This document shows, piece after piece, positions 28,239 to 36,714 of a DNA stretch of 64,000 bases. The position numbers and the translations under genes were made by a program. The stretch's first letter is position 1. The number at the start of each line of letters is the position of its first letter. The notes under the pieces are model-generated. The model made no database searches. It was not told the DNA's origin and saw only the letters and a list, made by a program, of their open reading frames with translations. The DNA is from Cellulomonas sp. C5510 (GTDB lineage Bacteria; Actinomycetota; Actinomycetes; Actinomycetales; Cellulomonadaceae): contig NZ_CP081862.1 of the NCBI RefSeq assembly GCF_019797765.1, forward strand, positions 2,418,001-2,482,000, written 5' to 3'.

Positions 28239-29839
28239 GCGTGCTGCTCCTGCTGCTGCCGGGCCGTCCGCTCCGCGTCCGCCGCGCGCAGCACGTCGCG
28301 GTCGTTGTAGCGGTGGAAGACGCCGGCGATCTCCTGGGTCGGCTCGTGACCCTTGCCGGTGATGATGATGGTGTCCAGCTCCGTCGCGAGGTCGAGGGCG
28401 TCGTGGATGGCCTGCGTGCGGCTCGAGGCCTCGTGCACGTCCGCCAGGCCGGGGCGCTCGTCGCGCACCCCGTCGAGGATCGCGGCCCGGATGGACGCGG
28501 GGTCCTCCGAGCGGGGGTTCTCGTCGGTGACGACGAGGACGTCGGCGAGGCGCGCGGCGATCCGGCCCATGATCGGCCGCTTCCCGCGGTCGCGGTCGCC
28601 GTCGGAGCCGAACACGATGACGAGCCGGCCGGGCGTGATCGGGCGGACGGCCTCCAGCGCCAGGACCAGGGCGTCGGGCGTGTGGGCGTAGTCCACGAGG
28701 CAGAGCGGTCGCTCGTCGGGAGCCGGGCGGCGCTCGACGACGCGCTCCATCCGCCCGGGGATCCCGCTGGCGTGCGCGACCGCGTCGATCGCGTCCGCGA
28801 GCGGGATGCCGGCCCGGTGGGCGACGACGACCGCCAACGCCGCGTTCGAGACGTTCACCAGGCCCGGCAGCGGGCTCGCCGCGCGGTGCGTGGCGCCGTC
28901 CGGGCCCCGCAGCAGGAACGAGGAGCCGACCCCGTCCAGGCCGATGTCCGCCTCGGTGACCGCCCAGTCCGCCGTCGCCGACTCGGGCGAGCCGACGTGC
29001 GTGGCGACCGTGTCGACGGGGATCTCCGCCTCCGCCGCGAGCCGGCGGCCCCACTCGTCGTCGACGACCACGACCCCGCGCCGGGCGTGACCGGGGCGGA
29101 ACAGCTGGGCCTTGGCCTGGAAGTACCCCTCCATGTCGCCGTGGAAGTCGAGGTGGTCGCGCTGCAGGTTGGTGAAGCCGGCGACGTCGAGCTCGAGCCC
29201 GTTCACGCGCCCGAGCGCCAGCGCGTGCGAGGACACTTCCATGGCCGCCGCGGTCGCGCCCCGCTCCAGGCCGAGCGCGAGGATCGACTGCACGACGGGT
29301 GCCTCGACCGTGGTCCGGGGGCTCTCGATCGCCTCGTCGCCGATGCGCAGCTCGACCGTCCCCATCACGACGGTGCGCTCGTGCGCGCGCCGCAGCGCGG
29401 CCTCGACGAAGTACGTCGTGGTGGTCTTCCCGTTCGTCCCGGTGACGCCGACCGTCGTGAGCCGACGTCCGGGGTGGTCGTGCAGCTCGGCCGCGAGGAT
29501 CCCGGCGAGCGCGCGCGGGTCGTCGCTGAGCAGCACCGGCACGTCGCGCAGCGCCGGCTCGTCCTGCAGCAGCTCCGCGCCGGCGGCGTCGGTGACGACG
29601 GCGACCGCTCCGGCGGCGACGGCCTGCGGCGCGTGGACGGCGCCGTGGGTCCGCGCCCCGGGCACGCCGACGAACACGTCGCCCGGGAGCACGTCGCCGC
29701 TCGCCACGGTGACGCCCGAGGCCAGGAGGTCGACGGGCACCTCGGAGCCGGCGGCGACGACCCCGGACGCGGCGGCGAGGTCGGCGACCCGGCGACGGTG
29801 GGGGTGCTCCGGGCGCAGCCGGCCCTGCGGGGACGTCAT
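28235..29839 (-). CDS. murE: UDP-MurNAc-dipeptide diamino acid ligase MurE
   Basis: Adds the third residue of the stem peptide. 534 residues with VTGTNGKTTTTYFVEAALR, EVSSHALALGRVNGLELDVAGFTNLQRDHLDFHGDMEGYFQAKAQLF, DYAHTPDAL and TGKGHEPTQEI. The substrate-selecting loop reads TDENPRSEDP (ENPR at 440-443) where meso-DAP enzymes typically have DNPR. Cellulomonads use L-ornithine at this position, so the actual substrate is open. ATG 29839 lies 7 nt after TAGCCT, giving a leaderless promoter inside the dcw cluster. Confidence 0.96.
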   Translation of the reverse strand: MTSPQGRLRPEHPHRRRVADLAAASGVVAAGSEVPVDLLASGVTVASGDVLPGDVFVGVPGARTHGAVHAPQAVAAGAVAVVTDAAGAELLQDEPALRDVPVLLSDDPRALAGILAAELHDHPGRRLTTVGVTGTNGKTTTTYFVEAALRRAHERTVVMGTVELRIGDEAIESPRTTVEAPVVQSILALGLERGATAAAMEVSSHALALGRVNGLELDVAGFTNLQRDHLDFHGDMEGYFQAKAQLFRPGHARRGVVVVDDEWGRRLAAEAEIPVDTVATHVGSPESATADWAVTEADIGLDGVGSSFLLRGPDGATHRAASPLPGLVNVSNAALAVVVAHRAGIPLADAIDAVAHASGIPGRMERVVERRPAPDERPLCLVDYAHTPDALVLALEAVRPITPGRLVIVFGSDGDRDRGKRPIMGRIAARLADVLVVTDENPRSEDPASIRAAILDGVRDERPGLADVHEASSRTQAIHDALDLATELDTIIITGKGHEPTQEIAGVFHRYNDRDVLRAADAERTARQQQEQHA

Positions 29840-29846
29840 GGGCACG

Positions 29847-29852
29847 AGGCTA
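29847..29852 (-). promoter_or_regulatory. Leaderless -10 element of murE
   Basis: TAGCCT, 7 nt before ATG 29839, in the 73-bp gap after ftsI. Implies an internal transcription start for the mur genes. Confidence 0.6.
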
Positions 29853-29912
29853 CCGCGAGGGGCGGTCGCACCCGCGACCGGGAGCCCGCCCGTGACGGTG
29901 GTCACGCCCCGC

Positions 29913-31793
29913 TCACCAGGTCGTCGGGAACAGCTCGGGCTGTGTCCCGCTGGGGGCCACACCGAGCTCCGTGAGGGCGTAGCCGGCGACCTCGGAGAAC
30001 ACCGGGGCGGCGACGGTGCCGCCCCACTCCGACGTGCGCGGGTTGTGCAGGACGACGCTGACGGCGATCGCCGGGTCGTCCGCCGGGGCCACGCCGATGA
30101 ACGAGGCGGTGATGCCCTGGGTCCCGTCGGCCGCCCATGCCTGGGCGGTGCCGGTCTTGCCGGCCACGCGGTAGCCCGGGATGGCGGCCGCCGAGCCGGT
30201 GCCCTCGTCGACCGCGCTCTCCATCATGGTGAGGACGGTCTGCGCGGTCTCCGGGGACACCACCTGGGTCGTCTCCGCCGGCTGGGCCGGGGTGTACGTG
30301 CCGTCCGGCTCCGTCCAGCCCTTGACGAGGTGCGGGGTGACACGGACACCGCCGTTGGCGATGGTCGCGAACACGTCAGTCGCCTGCAGAGCCGTCACGG
30401 ACAGACCCTGTCCGAACAGGACCGCGTACTTGGTGCGGCCGTCCCAGTCGTCCGCGTCCCACAGCCGGCCCGACTGCTCCGCGGGGAGCTCGATGCCGGT
30501 CTTCTGACCGAAGCCGAACTTGGCGAGGTAGTCGTGCCGCACCTGCTCCGGGATGTTCTGCCCGATCATCACCGTGCCGGTGTTCGACGACTCGGCGAGG
30601 ATGCCCGTGGTCGTCAGGCGCAGCCCCGCGTGCTCGTGCGAGTCCTTGAACGTCTGGTTGTTCGGCGTCGTGTACTGGTACGGCACCTCGAACTGGCTGT
30701 ACGGGTCGACGAGGCCGGTCTCGACGGCCGCGGCCATCGTGATGATCTTCGCGGTCGACCCCGGCTCGAAGACGTCGGACACCGCGCTGGACCCACCCCA
30801 CAACGCGGAGTCCGCGCCGGGGTCGTTCGGGTCGACCGTGCGTGACTCGGCCATCGCGAGCACCTCGCCGGTCGTGACCGAGGTCATCACGATCGTGCCG
30901 GAGTCCGAGCCGGTCGCGGCGACCTGCTGCTCGATGGCCTGCTGCGCCTTCCACTGGATGTCGGAGTTGATCGTCAGCTGCACGCTGCGGCCGTCGACGG
31001 CGGGCGTCGACTCCTGGTAGCCGCCGGGGATCTGCTGGCCGCCGCGCCCCCGCTCGTACGTCGTGCTGCCCGGGGTGCCGGCGAGCTCGTCGTCGAGCAC
31101 CGCCTCGACCCCCGTGGCGCCGCTCCCCTCGGCGTCGACCCAGCCCAGCAGGTTGCCCGCGAGGTTGCCGTTCGGGTAGACGCGGTCCGCCACCTGGCTG
31201 GCCGTGATGCCGTTGATGCGCAGCTCCGCGACCGCCTGCCAGACCTCCGGCAGCACGTTCTTGGCCACGTAGACGAAGCCCCGGTCGCCGTCGAGCGTCG
31301 CGCCGAGCTCCGCAGCGTTCGCGTCGAGCACGGGCGCGAGGAGCTGCGCCGCCCCGGCCGCACCGGTGTAGGTGGTGCCGTCGACCTTCGCCGACCAGGT
31401 GCGGATCAGCTGCTGGTTGGCCTCGATGTCGTACCGGTCGACGGACGTCGCGAGCACCTCGCCCTCGGCGTCCGTGATCTGCCCGCGCGCGGCGACGAGC
31501 TGCGCGGTGGTCAGGCGGCTCTGCAGCGCCTCCGCCGCCACGGCCTGGCCCTGCACGCCCTGGAGCCACACGAGCCGGCCGGAGAACACGGTGAGCAGCA
31601 GCGCGACCGCGACGACCAGCACGGTCCGGCGGCGGTTGAGCAGCGTGATGCTGGGCCCCCCGGCGACGGCGGCCCGACGCGGGCCGCGCTGCGTCGGGAC
31701 GCGGGGCGCCGAGGTGCCCGGCACGCGACGCACGGCACCGGCGGGCCGCGCGGGCCGCACCGGGGCGGACGTCCGGCGCGGCGGCGTGCTCAC
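29913..31793 (-). CDS. ftsI: Septal transpeptidase FtsI (PBP3, class B)
   Basis: Crosslinks septal peptidoglycan with FtsW. 626 residues. Pro/Arg-rich cytoplasmic tail, one membrane helix (TVLVVAVALLLTVFSGRLVWL), a pedestal domain with GQITDAEGEVLATSVDRYDIEAN, and the transpeptidase domain with STAK (Ser346), SSN (402-404) and KTG (546-548). All three penicillin-binding motifs are intact. GTG 31793 overlaps the ftsL stop as GTGA. Confidence 0.97.
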   Translation of the reverse strand: MSTPPRRTSAPVRPARPAGAVRRVPGTSAPRVPTQRGPRRAAVAGGPSITLLNRRRTVLVVAVALLLTVFSGRLVWLQGVQGQAVAAEALQSRLTTAQLVAARGQITDAEGEVLATSVDRYDIEANQQLIRTWSAKVDGTTYTGAAGAAQLLAPVLDANAAELGATLDGDRGFVYVAKNVLPEVWQAVAELRINGITASQVADRVYPNGNLAGNLLGWVDAEGSGATGVEAVLDDELAGTPGSTTYERGRGGQQIPGGYQESTPAVDGRSVQLTINSDIQWKAQQAIEQQVAATGSDSGTIVMTSVTTGEVLAMAESRTVDPNDPGADSALWGGSSAVSDVFEPGSTAKIITMAAAVETGLVDPYSQFEVPYQYTTPNNQTFKDSHEHAGLRLTTTGILAESSNTGTVMIGQNIPEQVRHDYLAKFGFGQKTGIELPAEQSGRLWDADDWDGRTKYAVLFGQGLSVTALQATDVFATIANGGVRVTPHLVKGWTEPDGTYTPAQPAETTQVVSPETAQTVLTMMESAVDEGTGSAAAIPGYRVAGKTGTAQAWAADGTQGITASFIGVAPADDPAIAVSVVLHNPRTSEWGGTVAAPVFSEVAGYALTELGVAPSGTQPELFPTTW

Positions 31794-32203
31794 TGGCCGG
31801 CTCCCGTCGCCCCCTGGACGGTGCCGTCCGCGAGCCGCAGCCAGGCGGTCGACCCCGCGGGCTGCATGCCGAGCGCAGTCGCCTGCTCCGCCAGGTGCGC
31901 GGGCGCCTTGTTCGCGTCCAGCTCGGCCGACAGCGACTGCTCCGTGCGCGCCAGCTCGGCGAGCCGCAGGTCCATCGTGCGGGTCGCGTACGCGCCGGCG
32001 GCGAGCTGGGTGTTCAGCAGCAGGGCGGCCAGCAGCGCCGCGGCCAGGATCGCCATGCACGTGACGACGAACGGCACGTGCGTGCGCGCCTGCGCCGGCG
32101 GCCGCACGAGGCGCAGGCGGGGGCGCGCGGGGGCGGCGGAGGGCGCGGCGGACGGACGGGGGTGGACGCGCGGGGCGCGCGCTGCGGCCTGCTCGGCGCT
32201 CAT
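31790..32203 (-). CDS. ftsL: FtsL-like divisome protein
   Basis: 137 residues: Pro/Arg/Ala-rich cytoplasmic part, one membrane helix ([27 protein letters not shown]) and a short periplasmic-side coiled coil ([36 protein letters not shown]). Size, topology and position between rsmH and ftsI identify FtsL. ATG 32203 has GAGGAG 6 nt upstream and overlaps the rsmH stop as ATGA. Confidence 0.88.
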   Translation of the reverse strand: MSAEQAAARAPRVHPRPSAAPSAAPARPRLRLVRPPAQARTHVPFVVTCMAILAAALLAALLLNTQLAAGAYATRTMDLRLAELARTEQSLSAELDANKAPAHLAEQATALGMQPAGSTAWLRLADGTVQGATGAGQ

Positions 32204-33285
32204 GCGGTTCTCCTCGGTCCGGTGGTGCGGGTGGTGTCGGTGCGGCGGCCGGTCTCCGTGCGGCGCGCGGCGCGTCCCCGGGCGCCGTGGGGCGGTGCGC
32301 CGGCACCGGGACGCAGGTGGTCGGGCGTCGGGCGCAACCGCTCGGCGGCGCGCAGCCGGACCGACTGGGACCGCGGGTTGCGGGCGATCTCCGCGGCGTC
32401 GGCCTCCTCGGCACCGCGCGTCAGCAGCCGCAGGTACGGCGCGTGCGTCTCGGGGACCACGGGCAGCCCGGGCGGGGCGCTGATCTCGGCACCCGCCGCG
32501 AACGCCCGCTTCACCAGGCGGTCCTCGAGCGACTGGTAGGACTCGACGACGATGCGCCCGCCGACGACGAGCGCCTCGACCGCCGCAGGGACCGCGCGAC
32601 CGAGGACGACGAGCTCGTCGTTCACCTCGATGCGCAGCGCCTGGAAGGTCCGCTTGGCGGGGTTGCCGCCCGTCTGGCGCGCGGCCGCGGGGATGCCGGC
32701 GCGCACCAGGTCGACGAGCTGGCCGGACCGCTCGACCGGCGCGGTCGCGCGTGCCTGCACGATCCGCCGCGCGATGCGCCCGGCGAACCGCTCCTCGCCG
32801 TACTCCCGCAGCACCCGGGCCAGCTCGGCCTCGTCGTAGGTGTTGAGCACGTCCGCCGCGGTGCGGCCACGGGTGGGGTCCATCCGCATGTCCAGCGGGG
32901 CGTCCTGGGCGTAGGAGAACCCGCGTTCCGCCTCGTCGAGCTGCAGCGACGACACGCCGAGGTCCATGAGCACGCCCTGGACGCCGGGGAGCCCGAGCCG
33001 CTCGAGCACCTCGGGGATCTCGTCGTACACGGCGTGCACCGGGGTGAACCGGTCGCCGAACGGCGCGAGCCGCGCCGAGGCGAGCCGCAGCGCCTCCGGG
33101 TCGCGGTCCACACCGACCACCCGGACGTGCGGCAGCGCCGCGAGCACGCCCTCGGTGTGCCCTCCCATGCCGAGCGTTGCGTCCACCAGCACCGAGCCGG
33201 GCTCCGCCAGCGCGGGGGCCAGCAGGTCGAGGCAGCGCTGCAGGAGCACCGGCGTGTGCCGGGACGCGGCGTCGCGCTCGTTCAT
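32200..33285 (-). CDS. rsmH: 16S rRNA m4C1402 methyltransferase RsmH (MraW)
   Basis: SAM-dependent N4-methylation of C1402 in 16S rRNA. 361 residues: [14 protein letters not shown], the SAM-binding [64 protein letters not shown] and [16 protein letters not shown] are diagnostic. The last 45 residues are an Arg/Thr-rich tail. ATG 33285 has a strong GGAGG site 6 nt upstream. It follows mraZ after a 220-bp spacer. Confidence 0.97.
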   Translation of the reverse strand: MNERDAASRHTPVLLQRCLDLLAPALAEPGSVLVDATLGMGGHTEGVLAALPHVRVVGVDRDPEALRLASARLAPFGDRFTPVHAVYDEIPEVLERLGLPGVQGVLMDLGVSSLQLDEAERGFSYAQDAPLDMRMDPTRGRTAADVLNTYDEAELARVLREYGEERFAGRIARRIVQARATAPVERSGQLVDLVRAGIPAAARQTGGNPAKRTFQALRIEVNDELVVLGRAVPAAVEALVVGGRIVVESYQSLEDRLVKRAFAAGAEISAPPGLPVVPETHAPYLRLLTRGAEEADAAEIARNPRSQSVRLRAAERLRPTPDHLRPGAGAPPHGARGRAARRTETGRRTDTTRTTGPRRTA

Positions 33286-33306
33286 GCGTGCCTCCTCTCG
33301 CGCGGC

Positions 33307-33359
33307 GTGGTGCGGGGTCGTGCCCGGACGGGCCGGGGCGGGTGGTGCGGGGTCGTGCC
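33307..33359. repeat. 18-bp direct repeat in the mraZ-rsmH spacer
   Basis: GTGGTGCGGGGTCGTGCC occurs exactly at 33307-33324 and 33342-33359, followed by degenerate GGGTGGTGC units to about 33390. It looks like a slippage-prone array. Confidence 0.75.
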
Positions 33360-33441
33360 GGGTGGTGCCGGGTGGTGCTGGTGCGGGGCACGGAAGTGGT
33401 CGGGCGGCCCCTCCGCCGTCCGACCAGATCCCCCACCGGCC

Positions 33442-33468
33442 CTCTGACGCCGGGGAAGTGCGTCAGAG
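33442..33468 (-). other. Stem-loop between mraZ and rsmH
   Basis: Perfect 9-bp stem CTCTGACGC / GCGTCAGAG with a 9-nt loop, 38 bp past the mraZ stop. The stem sequence TCTGACGCAC also spans the mraZ stop codon itself. It could be a partial terminator, a processing site or an attenuator between mraZ and the rest of the cluster. Confidence 0.5.
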
Positions 33469-33505
33469 CTGCCGGGGGGAGGTCTCACCGGGCGGTGGTC
33501 GTGCG

Positions 33506-33979
33506 TCAGAAGGCTCCGGGGAACACCTCCTCGGCGGTCTCCGCGTAGCCGGCCTCCTGCGCGGCCAGGTAGGTCTCCCACGCCTGCAGGTCCCAGATCT
33601 CGACGCGCGTGCCGGCGCCGATCACGGCCACGTCGCGGTCGAGGCCGGCGTACGCGCGCAGCATCGGGGGGATCGACACGCGTCCCTGCTTGTCGGGGAC
33701 CTCGTCGGAGGCTCCGGACAGGAACACGCGCAGGTAGTCGCGGGCCTGCTTGCTGGTGACGGGCGCCTGGCGGAGCTTGTCGTGCATCCGGGCGAACTCG
33801 TCGAGCGGCAGCAGGAACAGGCAGCGGTCCTGGCCGCGCGTCATGACCAGGCCCTGCGCGAGCTGGGGGCGGAACTTGGCCGGGAGGATCAGCCGCCCCT
33901 TGTCGTCGAGCTTCGGGGTGTGGGTCCCGAGGAACGGCACGGAGGCACCGAGGCCGGCCAGCGCCTGCTCGAACCCCAC
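33506..33979 (-). CDS. mraZ: Transcriptional regulator MraZ
   Basis: DNA-binding protein of the SpoVT/AbrB double-domain type that represses its own dcw promoter. 157 residues. [41 protein letters not shown] is the first half; [38 protein letters not shown] the second. GTG 33979 is chosen for the GGAGG 8 nt upstream, which adds 13 residues ([13 protein letters not shown]) to the usual N-terminus; GTG 33940 would give the canonical length but has no SD. First gene of the cluster. Confidence 0.92.
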   Translation of the reverse strand: MGFEQALAGLGASVPFLGTHTPKLDDKGRLILPAKFRPQLAQGLVMTRGQDRCLFLLPLDEFARMHDKLRQAPVTSKQARDYLRVFLSGASDEVPDKQGRVSIPPMLRAYAGLDRDVAVIGAGTRVEIWDLQAWETYLAAQEAGYAETAEEVFPGAF

Positions 33980-34030
33980 GTCGCCCACCTCCCCCGGACC
34001 GCGCTCGGGGCACCCGCTGGCACCCCGTGG

Positions 34031-34056
34031 CTCCACGGTACTCCACTTCACTCCAC
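34031..34056 (-). promoter_or_regulatory. MraZ operator overlapping the mraZ promoter
   Basis: On the minus strand GTGGAG occurs three times exactly 10 bp apart (34056-34051, 34046-34041, 34036-34031). Direct repeats with a G-rich core at 10-bp spacing are how MraZ rings bind DNA in E. coli and mycoplasmas. A -10 hexamer TACCGT (34040-34035) sits inside the array, so binding would block RNA polymerase. Confidence 0.75.
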
Positions 34057-34117
34057 CTGTACCTGGGAGATCGGTGCCGGACGGGTGAACCTGAGGCGTC
34101 CGCGCAGGTCAGAACCG

Positions 34118-34133
34118 GTGGAGCGTGGTGGAG
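34118..34133 (+). promoter_or_regulatory. Second possible MraZ box pair, facing moxR
   Basis: GTGGAGCGTG GTGGAGGACG: two GTGGAG cores 10 bp apart, on the strand opposite to the three boxes at 34031-34056 and 62 bp away. Could extend MraZ control or allow looping. Confidence 0.4.
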
Positions 34134-34415
34134 GACGAGACGCCCTCCGCGTGGCGACCTCGCGGCAGCCGGCGCGCGCCCCACACCGCCCCTGCCCTCA
34201 CCGCAGCGCGTCGTCGCAGGTCAGCGCCTCGCAACGCACTCCTGCCCGCCGAGCCCCGACGCGCCCCGCCGGCCCCCGTGCTCGCGGGGGGAGGGAAGTG
34301 GAGCATCGCGGGCGCGCCGCCCGGAGGCACCGGGAGACTCCCCCGCCCGGAGCGGGAGCGAGCCGAGCCCGGCCGCACCGCGGCCGCCGACCTCCCGCCC
34401 ACCAGCGCGGGCGCT

Positions 34416-34421
34416 TAGGCT
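34416..34421 (+). promoter_or_regulatory. Probable moxR operon -10
   Basis: TAGGCT, start predicted near 34429, with GAGGGGG before ATG 34447. No clear -35. Confidence 0.4.
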
Positions 34422-34446
34422 TCCCCCAGTCGACCGAGGGGGTCCC

Positions 34447-35450
<1,004 letters not shown>

Positions 35451-35451
<1 letters not shown>

Positions 35452-36671
35452 TGCGCGTGCGCCCGACCCGCCGGGGGGCGGGCCTCGTGGTCGCCGGTCT
35501 CGTCGTGTCCGCGGCAGGCACCGGGCTCGGGTCGACGGACCTGCTCACGCTCGGCACCCTCCCGGTCCTGCTGGTCCTGCTGGGTCTGGCGGCCGTCGGC
35601 GTCGTCGACCCGGGACGCGGGAACGCGCTGCGGACGCGGCGGACGGTGCGGCCCGACCCCGTGCACGCCGGGCGCACCGCCGACGTCCAGGTCGAGGTCG
35701 CGCTCGCCCGCGGCGCGGCCCGCGCCCGGCTCACCGACCTGCGGCTGCGCGAGCAGGCCGCCGTCGAGCTGTCCGGCGGGCGACCGCTGCGCGCGACGGT
35801 GTCCCGGGAGCCCCGGGCGGTGCGGCTGCGCTACCCCGTCCAGGCCACCCGCCGCGGGCGGTGGGCGCTCGGACCGCTCGTCGTCACCCGCACGGACCCG
35901 TTCGGGGTCGCGCAGGTGCGGGCCACGCTCGGCACGCGCGAGACCGTCACCGTGTGGCCCGCCGTGGTCGAGCTGCCCGTCCCGCGCGAGCTGCTGGTCG
36001 CCGAGCCGGAGCGGTCCGTCGTCGGCGCGCGCTCCCCCGCGTCCGACGACGCCGCACTGCGCGACTACCGCGTCGGCGACGACCTGCGCCGTGTGCACTG
36101 GCCGAGCAGCGCCCGGCGCGGCGAGCTGGTCGTGCGTTCCGACGAGCGCGCGGGGATGCGCCCCGTCACCGTGCTGCTCGACCAGCCGGGCGCCGGCGAC
36201 GCGCTCGAGTGGAGCATCTCCCTGGCCGCGTCCGTCGCCCTCGCGGTCCGTGCGGCCGGCCACCCCACGCACCTGCTCACCGGGACCCCGGCCGGCGGGC
36301 GCAGGCTGACCGACGCCGGCGCGCCGGCCGCGCAGCAGCTCCTCGACGCCACTGTCGACCTCGCCGGGCACCCGGACCCGGCGGCGGCGGAACGCGCCCT
36401 GCTCGCCGAGATCGGCGCGATGGACGAGGCCGACGGCGGCTCCGGGCTGGTCGTGGCTGTCCTCGGGCCGCAGGGCGCCGCCGGACGCGCGGCACTCGCC
36501 GAGGTGAGCCGCACCCGGCCCTCGTGGGCGGTCGTCCGGGGCGAGGACAGCGACGAGCCCGCCACCGCCACCGCACGCGCGCTGCGCCGGGCGGGCTGGC
36601 GCGTCGTCCAGGCCGCGCCGGGCTCCGACACCGCGGCCGCCTGGTGGCGGCTCACCGGGGCGACGACATGA
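35451..36671 (+). CDS. DUF58-domain protein
   Basis: 406 residues. Two N-terminal hydrophobic segments (AGLVVAGLVVSAAGTGLG and LLTLGTLPVLLVLLGLAAVGVV), then a beta-rich part and the DUF58 signature VGARSPASDDAALRDYRVGDDLRRVHWPSSARRGELVVRSDE, followed by a von Willebrand A-like domain. A standard MoxR partner; the biochemical role is not settled. Starts at ATG 35451, overlapping the moxR stop by one base. Confidence 0.88.
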
Positions 36672-36714
36672 CGGCTGCACCGACCTCCCGGACCGGGCGC
36701 CCGCGGAGGCGGTC

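Larger units (their letters stand above)
34057..34446. other. Divergent mraZ-moxR spacer
   Basis: No gene seen. Holds a second pair of GTGGAG boxes at 10-bp spacing on the plus strand (34118-34133), a single one at 34298-34303, and the likely moxR -10 TAGGCT at 34416-34421. The rest is GC-rich filler without clear repeats. Confidence 0.6.
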
